Below the pieces are notes generated by a model, which saw only the letters and a program-made list of their open reading frames with translations, had not been told where the DNA came from and did no database searches. The translations under genes were made by a program, and so were the position numbers. From positions 12,660,501 through 12,724,500 of the forward strand of contig WPIO01000004.1 of assembly GCA_009760855.2 (NCBI GenBank): DNA of 64,000 nucleotides. The letters are read 5' to 3'. Positions 55,801 to 64,000 of the stretch are shown in pieces; the stretch's first letter is position 1; every line of letters begins with the position of its first letter. This DNA is from Cristatella mucedo. Taxonomy: Eukaryota > Bryozoa > Phylactolaemata > Cristatellidae.

Positions 55801-58800
55801 TTTAACATCCTTTTTTAAGGACTCTCGGCCCAAACCCTTAACCATGTCCACTTGGTGTCAAACTCTGCAGCTCGTCTGATCTGTCGTCATTATTGCCACA
55901 TCCCACCGCTTCTGTCTGAACTTCACCTGGCTCCCTATCAAGCAGCATCCGACTTTATGATCCTCTCCTTGGCCAACAGATAGCTTCACTCTCCTTCGCC
56001 AGCCGGCCTATCCCATCCCCTTGCTCATCCAGTGTGCTCTTGCACCTACCGCTCCACAGCGTCAAAGTGATCCTCTACTTAATTGTAGTCTGTTGGCGAT
56101 CAGACCTTCAATTAGTATGTACCAAAAGTTTGGCACTGGCTTCCGGCTTCTGCCACCATATACATTGCCTCATTTAACCTCGAGATACCTGCACCCTAGA
56201 GAGCTAGCCCTTTTTTCTGTGTGCTTTGCACGCTCAGCCGTGCATGATTCGGCACATGGTACTAGAGAGGGGTCATACTAACCAGCAGTCGTGTCTTCTC
56301 ATGTGATTTTGCAAGCTTGTCTAAGCATGATATATTGCTTGCCAATCATTAGCTCTTGGTTATAGCTTTTCTTGCGGCAAGTTGTAAGACTCTGGATGGC
56401 GATTTGATCCTCTTAGGGCACTATACAAACGTCAGTCTTACTATTATTCGGATCGGATGATTTTTACTCACAATAGTAATATCTCTTTTGATCATGGAAA
56501 TCGGACGTGAGAATAACAGTGGAACCAGAGGCCCATGAAAGGCTAATTACCCAGCTGAACCACTAAGCAAGCCAGAGTGCCAGCAAAGCCTTTTTATGCG
56601 AATATTGTTATAGGACGGTTCAAGGCTTCAGCCCAAGTGAAGTAAATAGAAAACAACCGAGCTAGTCACTTGAGCCAACTTAGAGAAGCAAGGAGAAGGT
56701 GCAAACATTTCCTTATTTCGATGAGCTTTAGCACCTGTGGCCACGCCTTAAAGACAGCTGCAGAATGGTGCATCTGAGTGTTGTCATGGCCACGGGTTCG
56801 GTTAGTCGGACACTCAGGCACTTGAAGATAATAAATACATTCCGATGAATAGCTGGCATCTATTAAGGCAGTGAGCAAATTCGTTGTCAGATTACCTATT
56901 TCGTGAAAATCGTTGCCCGCACAACCTATAACAAGGAGGCACCAGCACGATCGATGTGGACTACAAACCCTTCAGAGAGGACTTCGTCTAGAACAACAAG
57001 CAGTTCTGCTTGGCTGAGGTCCTTCTCAGCAAAGGATTGTATATAGACACGATAAACTTCACTGAGCATGCGCTTCATATAAACGAACGAAGGGTACGTG
57101 GGCATGCTAGTATACGCCCCTTTCTGAGAGCTAGCTCTGATGAAACCTTGACCATATCAAGACTCATAATAATCCCTCATGTCAATGAACTGACATCGCT
57201 AATGCCTTTAATCTGATGACTTCTACAGACAATATTAGGTATGTGTCCGTTCCCCTGCATAGGATTACATCCCTGCAAGAGACGAAACTTTCTTCTCGTA
57301 CCCATTTTTCTCAGATTCCATTATTCCAGGTACTCTTATACTAAGACTATGCTAGTAGTTGGTATCAACAAACTGTATATCCTTTGTCCAGGTGTCCAAA
57401 ACTAAGAATCCATAAACCTGACATGGCCGTGAGTGGATCAGAGGAAATAAATTAACCTCACCCTCTACACTTAGCCTAAAGGTAAGCTGCCTGCACTTCA
57501 CAACCCAGATCGTAAGTTTGAGTTATGCTGCAGGAAATTCTTTATTATTCACTGCAAGCATGAGTGATAGCCATATAGCTCTCCTGTTGCAATCTAAATA
57601 AGGCTAATGAATCAGCTACATTTACTTTACTTTTACCGAACATAGTTCAACTTAGTTTGTGGCTGCAACGATATGTTCAAACGGTCAGTAGCTCATGGCA
57701 TGGAGAAAAGGGAGTAATTAATAGTAAAAATTAAAGTGCTTAAGTATGCACAGCAATCGGTGTTGATAGCTATAGGTGAGACATATCGGAAGCAGCCCTT
57801 GTACTGGGTTAATCTCTTGCTCAACTGGGCTATAAATTAGTAACAGGCCCCATTTCATTGCTCACCATAAGTCTCCTGCATGCCAGATCCCTCTAGCCGG
57901 GAGATGCACATAGATCTAATGAATCCTAGAAGAAAATGTAACAAAATTTGATCTTGTAACCGCTATATTAGAACAAGAAACGCGACTGCATGCTCCCAAA
58001 GCCCGGAACTCCCCCCCCCCGACCTGCGGCAGAACATCACCTGACCTGACCACATTTAAAAAGAACTTAAAACAAACCTATTTAGGACAGCATTTAGTGG
58101 GTCCCTGTGATTCGTCCTTGATGTGCTTGTGCGTGCTGACACTGTGCATGCTGCCATTTGCATGCTGACCCTGTGCATGTCACCCCTAACCATATTATTC
58201 ATTTTGTTTGTTTTTCAAGCATGATTTTACTCACCATTCAATTGCAGTTCCTTTGCAGCAAATGTAAAGCGCCTAGAAAAAGATTAAGTTCTCTGAGGGC
58301 GCTTTATCAAGTCCATTATTATTGTTATTATTATTACTACGCATGCCCGAAGTCATGTCTCCTTGGTGGCTATAACCTTACTTTGAGGACTAGCATTTTT
58401 TGCTCTAAATGTGTCAGAACGAATGAAACGTTTAACCTCACAGCTTTTAATCGAGAAGCACTCTCGTCGGATTGATTTATTTTTTTACTCTGACTTGGTA
58501 GGAATACCTTTCCACGTGCATGCGTGTTTTGCATGCTCGTCCATTTGCTGGTGTGTACACAAAGATGTGTAAAAGCGAGACAGATGAAAGTGTATATGAG
58601 TGGGTCCATATACAGGAACGGCATATACTCAATTGCAAACACTATATATAGCACGCCTCCAACCCAACAAAACCAATATCATGAGCATCAAACTGATGTA
58701 GCTGAACAGTTAGTTACATTTACACACAGATAAACGACCTAGGGGAGTTATCATAGCGTTCTAAACAATTCCTTATTACCAGCAGCAGGAGAGGCATATG

Positions 58801-59835
58801 CTGCCGAGGCTCTTCGGCTAGGCACATCAATGAAGCAGATGAATCAGACGGCATTTACTTTTACTTTTAACGTTACAAACGTGAGCTGAACCGACCAGTA
58901 CCTCCAAAATCAGAGCATGAGTAATCAATGCATCCATCTGAACGATGAGCCAGCCCAAATCAATGGAAGCAGTGGAACAAAGTGCAAAACACGCCCAACG
59001 ACCCAAAGGTCAATCCACAGTATATACCTTGACAGCTGACGACTGCTATTTAAAATGGTGCATTACCTGACTACCTACTTTATGTGCAGAGCAGCAAGGC
59101 GGCTCGCGAGTAAACAAGCATGCCAAGTTGACAGAGGCCCTGCCACTAGCCATGATTTTGTAAAAATTTGTTTACTAATATCGAGTTGCAAAGCAATGGG
59201 CATGCGATAGCCAACCACGGCCAATTCGCAGGCTTTTTCTGGCCATCGACTGGACTCACTTGGTCGGTGATTGTAAACTTGACTGCAGTCACTATCGTGC
59301 CAGTTGCAAGTGACGACAGCCCAGAGTGGAGCTGGGCCTGCAGTTTTGGCAGCAGCATGGTAGGCTCGAGCAATGTGAGCTTGCCAAGGCACTCAGCCAC
59401 GACGTTGCGTGTGCCCTCCTCCTGGCACTCGCAGTGTTCCATGAGCAGCAGCCTGAGTGCCAAAAGTAAGAGATGCATACACGATGGTTGGGCGATGTGG
59501 CACGCAAGCCTTGGCCATGGCCAAAAAGCGACTGTCGGATGACGATGCTGCCACGGCAAAATCATCCTTTGCACGTGCTATGGACAGATCCGATTGCAAT
59601 GCAGAAAGCAATCAGCAAATATCTTGCACAAAAACAAATCGACATACTGACTGTTACACGAAGAAGAGTAATTGAAACAGCAGCACACTCATCGGGGCAA
59701 GCTTGCACGACAATGGCAAGCAGCACAGGCTACTCCAGGTAAGTCTGTCCTCAACATTGCCGGAACCTACCATATTGTGGAAATATATGGCTTAAACGTC
59801 TCGATGACAAGTGGATTTGATTCACAGCTAATAAT
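49711..59835 (-). CDS. CAND1: CAND1 C-terminal part (gene span in window)
   Basis: CAND1 is an all-helical HEAT-repeat protein that binds cullin-RBX1 lacking NEDD8 and exchanges substrate-receptor modules. Seven exons (59771-59835, 59260-59452, 54634-54828, 54454-54525, 53861-54032, 53293-53439, 49711-49844) join in perfect phase to 325 residues. That is the C-terminal quarter of a protein of about 1230. Strongly conserved blocks: [72 protein letters not shown] and [20 protein letters not shown]. The stop is at 49711-49713 and an AATAAA lies 163 nt further on. The upstream exon (ending near LHSLKE in vertebrates) was not found up to 64 kb. Confidence 0.96.
50570..51180 (-). mobile_element. 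LINE-C 3' fragment in CAND1 intron
   Basis: It contains TTGGTTAGTAGGACCCCTGG and TGATAAGTCAATGAAGGTGG, shared in degenerate form with the 17-kb and 48-kb copies. Confidence 0.55.
51190..52740 (-). mobile_element. CR1-like LINE with endonuclease and reverse-transcriptase remnants
   Basis: Minus-strand reading from 52690 gives [32 protein letters not shown] and [18 protein letters not shown]. These are the AP-type endonuclease YRPPG and DxNIHxD blocks. At 51590-51400 [19 protein letters not shown] matches the start of the reverse transcriptase (KKPxLDxExLxNxRPV). The copy then jumps to an AATAATAATAA tail at 51205, so most of the reverse transcriptase is deleted. Confidence 0.75.
53293..53439 (-). 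CDS. CAND1: CAND1 exon (C-terminal HEAT region)
   Basis: The 147-nt exon encodes [40 protein letters not shown] and SLLKVPEA. The acceptor is TTTTAG and the donor G/GTGAGT, phase 1. Confidence 0.97.
53861..54032 (-). CDS. CAND1: CAND1 exon (HEAT repeat)
   Basis: The 172-nt exon encodes [38 protein letters not shown] and [19 protein letters not shown]. The acceptor is TTTGTAG and the donor A/GTAGGT, phase 1. Confidence 0.97.
54454..54525 (-). CDS. CAND1: CAND1 exon (24 codons)
   Basis: This small phase-0 exon encodes [20 protein letters not shown] and DIRK, identical or nearly so to the vertebrate protein. The acceptor is AAATAG and the donor AAG/GTAATT. Confidence 0.97.
54634..54828 (-). 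CDS. CAND1: CAND1 exon (HEAT repeats)
   Basis: The 65-codon exon encodes [20 protein letters not shown], then [20 protein letters not shown] and [20 protein letters not shown]. It carries two extra residues (KA) in the [10 protein letters not shown] loop compared with vertebrates. The acceptor is TTCTTCAG and the donor AAG/GTCAGT. Confidence 0.98.
55850..56455 (+). mobile_element. LINE-D fragment (CR1-like)
   Basis: A degenerate coding region ([17 protein letters not shown]-like in broken frames) is followed by a tail ATCCTCTTAGGGCACTATAC ending near an ATT-rich end. It is the partner of 7610-8240. Confidence 0.5.
57470..57640 (+). mobile_element. SINE-1 copy in CAND1 intron
   Basis: Degenerate head (TAAGCTGCCTGCACTTCACA), then CACTGCAAGCATGAGTGATAG and a tail with CTAATGAATCAGCTACATTT. 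Confidence 0.6.
57985..58345 (+). mobile_element. LINE-B 3' fragment in CAND1 intron
   Basis: The end of the ORF begins GCTCCCAAAGCCCGGAACTC, then comes the 3' UTR and the tail AAGCGCCTAGAAAAAGATTA ending in ATTATTATT. A poly-C run sits at 58012-58020. Confidence 0.8.
58770..58870 (+). mobile_element. SINE-1 remnant
   Basis: A degenerate body and tail are recognisable through GCCGAGGCTCTTCGGCTAGG and AATCAGACGGCATTTAC. It is low in identity. Confidence 0.35.
59260..59452 (-). CDS. CAND1: CAND1 exon (HEAT repeats)
   Basis: The 193-nt exon encodes [37 protein letters not shown] and [16 protein letters not shown]. It aligns almost residue for residue with CAND1. The acceptor is CACTCAG and the donor A/GTGAGT, phase 0. 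Confidence 0.97.
59771..59835 (-). CDS. CAND1: CAND1 exon (first seen in window)
   Basis: The 65-nt exon between TTTTTAG and G/GTAGGT encodes [20 protein letters not shown] and IW, matching the EIISSASVVGLKPYVENIW region. The Trp codon is split with the next exon. Confidence 0.88.
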
Positions 59836-60429
59836 CTAAAAAGGAAAGATGCAGGTGAAAGCAAGCATAGCTAGGATCGCAAGCCAACTTAGTAGATAAC
59901 CTTATATACCAAATGTTTGCTACAAAAGGGGGAGAAAAGAGCAAGCTAGCTGATAACAGTAATACTAATAATAAAACATGTATAGCAACCTAGGAGAACT
60001 AATTGTCTATCTGGCACTGAACATATGCCGGATGTTTCCATCACTCAATCCACGATGGTGGAATAAAAAATGCATACAGCAACACAAGTACAACAGTTAC
60101 AGATAATGTCACTATTTAGTCGAAACGATCACTTGCTTTCTGCAGCTGAGCATCAATCTGGTTTATTACTGCTAGTTACTAAGACTTGCATAGGAAACAG
60201 TCACACAGCCATATTACTGTGATTAACTACAACTGCATTGACCTGGTCCATAAAGTACAGCCTTACTAAAAACATTAGAGCAGACATAATTTTGAATCTG
60301 AAATATATGACTTCTTTATCCTGTAATTTTCTTCTGGCACGATATAATCGCAATTGACCATTCAGAAGTAGCTCAACAATGATCGAGTTTGTCGTAATTA
60401 TTTGTGACAACCTGCCAAAACTTTTGTAA

Positions 60430-61115
60430 GACTAATAATAATGATGCACTTGATAAAGCGCCCTCAGAGAACTCAATCTCTTTCTAGGCGCTTTACATTT
60501 GCTGCAAAGGGAAACGCGATTGAATGGTGAGTAATATCATGCTTGATAAACAGATAAACAACATGAATAACATGCTTAGGGGTGACATGCACAGGGTCAG
60601 CATTCAAAAGTGGTTAGTGGCAACATGCACAGTGTCAGCATGCATAAGTACATGAAGGACGAATCACAGGGACCCACTAAATGCTGTCCTAAATAGGTGT
60701 GGTTTTAAGTTCTTTTAAAATGTGGTCAAGTCAGGGGATGTTGTGACACAAATCGTTAGTCCCATGCTTCTATGCTGGGAGCATACGAACTATATGCACG
60801 GTCTCCAAAGGATTTGAGGTTTGTACGAAGTATTGGTAAACTGTTGGATTCCAAAAAGCGGGTTGTACTATGCTTGGCCTGGTGGGGGAGTAAATCTGAG
60901 AAATAGGCTGGACCCAGAGAATGAACGAACCTATAAGTGAGCAACAAAACCTTGAAGTCGATCCGTTGCTTGACTGGGAGCCAGTGCAGGTCGGCGAGAA
61001 GTGGTGTGATGTGGCAACTGCGACACTCAGGACAGAGAAGCCTATTTGCAAAGTTTTGCACCAGCTGTAAGCGCCTGATTGCACATGCCGGTACGCCAGC
61101 AAGCAGTGAGTTACA
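60430..61115 (-). mobile_element. LINE-B 3' fragment
   Basis: A minus-strand frame reads CRSCHITPLLADLHWLPVKQ and RIDFKVLLLTYRFVHSLGPA. The tail at 60430-60500 is intact. It abuts an inverted second copy at 61120. Confidence 0.83.
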
Positions 61116-61119
61116 GCTA

Positions 61120-61425
61120 CACTACTTGCAGGTATTCTGGCCTGTGCAATTAGGCACTTACATTCGGTACAAAACTCTGCAGCTAGGCTTGTCTGTCGTG
61201 AGCTCTGCAGTTGCCATATCATTTTACTTTTTGCCGACTTGAACTCGCTTCCCATAAAGTAGTGCATAGACTTCAGGGTTTTGTAACTCACTTTTAGGTC
61301 TCTTCATTGACTTGCTCCAGCCCACCTATCAGAACTATTCTCTAACCAGGCGAGGTAGGCATCGTAGCACCTATTCTTCTGACTCAAATCAATTAGCTAT
61401 GCCTCAAACTATCCACAAAATTCTT
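61120..61425 (+). mobile_element. LINE-B ORF fragment, inverted against its neighbour
   Basis: Plus-strand frame with KTLQLGLSVVSSAVAISFYF and FKVLxLTFRSLH-like residues. Head-to-head with 60430-61115, it looks like a twin-primed or nested inversion. Confidence 0.55.
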
Positions 61426-61444
61426 TGAAGACCATACTTTTAGT

Positions 61445-61628
61445 TAAATAAATAAATAAATCCTAGCTGATTAAACAGCCTCTTTTTGTATAGCGACAGA
61501 AGAGCCTTTAAGGCTATCACCACCGCTTGCAGTGGCGATGAAGGATCGCCCACCGCAGGAATCGAACCCACGACCTCGGGACCGAGGTGGTGAAAGCAAC
61601 CGCCTTACCTAGTGTGCCATCACGGCTT
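61445..61628 (-). mobile_element. SINE-1 (tRNA-derived)
   Basis: Inverted full-length copy: (TAAA)n tail at 61445, CAGCCTC...GCGACAGAAGAGCC, the body, then GGAATCGAACCCACGACCTC and TAGTGTGCCATCACGGC at the 5' end. Confidence 0.87.
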
Positions 61629-61814
61629 CGTATGGTCCCAGAGCCTGGAACTGACAGACGTCACGACACCCCATGACTAGACTACATTTAAAAAGAAGCT
61701 ATAAACACGTTTTCCCAGCATTTACTGAGTCAGCATGAATAATCCCTGCGTCTACGCAAGCAAATACTGTGCATTTACCAAATTGAAACTACATAGACAT
61801 GTTTCCTTTCCATG

Positions 61815-61885
61815 TTTTATGTAAAGTGCCCAGAAAGAGATTTAATTTTCTGAGGATGCAATACAAATATATTATTATTATTAAA
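61815..61885 (+). repeat. Solo LINE tail
   Basis: AAAGTGCCCAGAAAGAGATT, then CTGAGGATGCAATACAAATA and ATTATTATTATT. Confidence 0.65.
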
Positions 61886-62349
61886 ACCTGCAGACACAAA
61901 ATGAATTCATGTATTTTCATAACTAACACAACAAACAAGAACCCAGTCCTAACCAATAATCATCCACCATGCTAAGGTTTCATTTCTTTGAGTTTTCACA
62001 GTTGAAATATCAGCAATGTCAAGATAAATACATCTGTAAAAGAGTCGTCTTTCTTTGGTGACACTCTGCATGAATCTAGATGTAATCGACGATTCAAAAC
62101 TAATGAAACCATATGCAGATCATCATCAGCTGCTGTCATAGATATATAGCAAACTTGTAGCAGAAAGTGAGAATCCTAATAGGACATATACAGCAACGTC
62201 GAAAACAAACTAAAGCTAAACAGATATTTGAAGAATGGCGTAAGCTAAAGAAGACTGAGTGGCTCAATGAGTTGGACTCAGAAGGCAGAAAAAATCCTAC
62301 TAGCTGATCGGTTCTATCTAGGCTGGACTGCACTGATTCGGCTTTGGCT

Positions 62350-62960
62350 AGGTTCCAAAAAAAAGCTACTACATCTCAGCAGCCGGTGATAAATGTAATA
62401 TGATTGGTAGGTCAGTCAACAAGCCTTAAAGGTTCAGTCATGTGTCTTTTTCGCTAAAGAGATTGATGGCTCCCAGTCGATTAACAGATACAAAGCCAAC
62501 TTCTTACTGACCCACAAGGCCTACCTTGGTTTGACTCCTTCCTTTCTGGCTGTACTGCTGCACCAGTTTTAATCTCCTCCAAACCCTCGGATCCTCTATG
62601 GACGATACATTAGCTGTTCCATTCACCCACTTTAAGACCGTTCGCCACAGAAGCTTTTGCTCTTTAGGTCCTAGATTGTGGACCTCACTTCCACAATTCT
62701 TATACAACTACATCTCTCCTACTGCCGACTATGGCATATTCTTTCCACCAGTCCTCAGCTGCTACTTCCATGCAACTCACTACCTCAACTGCCTTCCGAA
62801 CTCAGCTACGTTTCTCACTTTCCCTTTGTTTCGTGAGATGAAATCGGTTGGCTATCGTAGGTGCACCAAAAGCTATGCAGACATTGAGTGCCCTATAGAA
62901 AACTCTCCAGCATAATTTTATTGGAGTTACGGAGTTACAGACTGCAATATGGTACATTAC
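62350..62960 (+). mobile_element. LINE-A 3' fragment
   Basis: Plus-strand residues LAVPFTHFKTVRHRSFCSLG, PRLWTSLPQFLYN and CYFHATHYLNCLPNSATFLT match the other LINE-A copies. The LINE-A 3' end is at about 62890-62950. Confidence 0.82.
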
Positions 62961-64000
62961 ATAAGAGATCGGCAGAGTCAATGGCAAGAGTGGACTTGCA
63001 AATCCTAGCTAGGGTGACAAAAAATGCAGCTATGACAAGGAGCAAATACTTGTTACGTGCCAACGAACGAAACAGATAAAGATTAACAACTCATAATTGA
63101 ACTTATTCCATCTCGTTCTGAGAGCGGTTCAACAGCCAAACATGGAGATGATGAGGATGGCGGTTGGGAAGCTGACGTGAAAAAGAGCGAAGCAGAGGCT
63201 GGGGGAGCACCACTTTTTTTTTTAATACCTGCAAGGAGAAGGGGGCACATGAACTGTTGCAACAAGCCAGCTGTTGGCCTGAAGGAAGTCAGAACAAAAA
63301 ATTCAAATACCGAGGCAGTTGGTTATTGCACCACAGACAAAATATTAGGTCAAAATTAAACTGCTGCCACAAGTAATGGCAGAAGCTCTGGACAAAGCAA
63401 ATATCGCGAAGTAGTGTTTGCTACTTACAGCAAATGCAGCAAAGAGATTGGATTACAATTTTGACGACCTCACTAAAAACCAAAGCCTATCAATCAGACA
63501 AAGATCTCAGCACCGACGACACTGATATCGACACACCTAGCTACTCTCTGTTAGTGTTGCAGCAATCAGTTTCCGTGCCACTCGACATTGTAGATTCATA
63601 GCAAAGGATTTTGCTGCTATCCCGGAGTCTAGCTAGCGGCAGCTTGTAGTCGCACCACTTCGACCACACTGCCAGCCCACGATCGACGGACACATCTTTT
63701 TTCGGACTTTCGGCTGGCAGATGGCTCTGCAGGCCGGATAGCTCCCCAAACAAGTCTGTCGGCTGGGTGGCCTGTCGTGACGGCAAAGGGTCGTGGACGT
63801 TGGTCCCACCTGGTCACCGCCTGCTGGGCTAAGGTCTGTCCGAGTGCGACTAGCAAGGAAGTTGGGTTGGTCATGCCTTTGAGGAAAGGCTTGCTCATCA
63901 AGGCGTCAACTTCCCTCTTGGAAGACATCTCTGCTCACTGTGGAGGGGTTTCCTCCAAGCATCTAGGGCTTTTTACTACCTCCAACCTGTTGCTACACTT

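Larger units (their letters stand above)
54829..59259 (-). other. CAND1 intron with repeats
   Basis: This 4.4-kb intron has LINE-D (55850-56455), SINE-1 (57470-57640, 58770-58870) and LINE-B (57985-58345) pieces, all in opposite orientation to CAND1. No further exon is needed: the flanking exons join in phase 0 at a conserved site. Confidence 0.65.
59836..64000. other. Right end of window, mostly repeats
   Basis: It contains LINE-B copies (60430-61115 minus, 61120-61425 plus), a SINE-1 (61445-61628), a LINE tail (61815-61885) and LINE-A (62350-62960). A minus-strand open frame of 99 codons at 63629-63928 (MSSKREVDALMSKPFLKG...) resembles nothing I know. The missing upstream CAND1 exons should lie here or beyond. 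Confidence 0.5.

Overview
This is nuclear DNA of an animal, most likely an invertebrate. It has short, spliced, conserved exons separated by long introns full of CR1/L2-like (Jockey-superfamily) LINE fragments, tRNA-derived SINEs, DNA-transposon remnants and dinucleotide microsatellites. There are no bacterial operons, rRNA genes or CRISPR arrays. The sequence does not let me name the species. A flatworm, mollusc or another spiralian would fit, but that is a guess.

Three conserved genes were reconstructed exon by exon. In nearly every case exon phases join without a gap and the splice sites read GT-AG. (1) A GRAMD1/Aster sterol-transfer protein lies on the minus strand: start codon at 25218, N-terminal exons at 25.0 and 14.0 kb, GRAM domain split over exons at 12.9, 7.4 and 6.0 kb, linker exons at 4.7 and 3.8 kb, VASt (ASTER) domain at 2.2-1.0 kb, and a probable membrane anchor near 0.25 kb. 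(2) SETD9, a SET-domain protein, lies on the plus strand in seven exons from 25503 to 39303, apparently complete (about 359 codons). One intron uses a GC donor. (3) The C-terminal quarter of CAND1, the cullin exchange factor, lies on the minus strand in seven exons from 59835 to 49711. Its 5' part lies beyond the right edge or was not found between 59.9 and 64 kb.

Layout: 0-25.2 kb is Aster with two large TE-filled introns. 25.2-25.5 kb is a 284-bp space between the divergent start codons of Aster and SETD9, probably a shared promoter. 25.5-39.3 kb is SETD9. 39.3-49.5 kb is a TE-rich convergent intergenic region with a Ty3/gypsy gag fragment and several unrecognised open frames. 49.5-60 kb is CAND1, and 60-64 kb is mostly repeats. 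The three genes have unrelated cellular roles (ER-plasma membrane sterol transfer, protein methylation, ubiquitin-ligase assembly). Apart from the likely shared promoter, nothing suggests they act together.

The most interesting repeat is a 188-bp element in SETD9 intron 3 that looks like the SPIN family of hAT transposons, known for horizontal transfer between distant animals. Others are a foldback element with roughly 240-bp arms in SETD9 intron 5, a chimeric LINE built from two families, and a tRNA-like SINE whose 3' end matches the LINE 3' tail.
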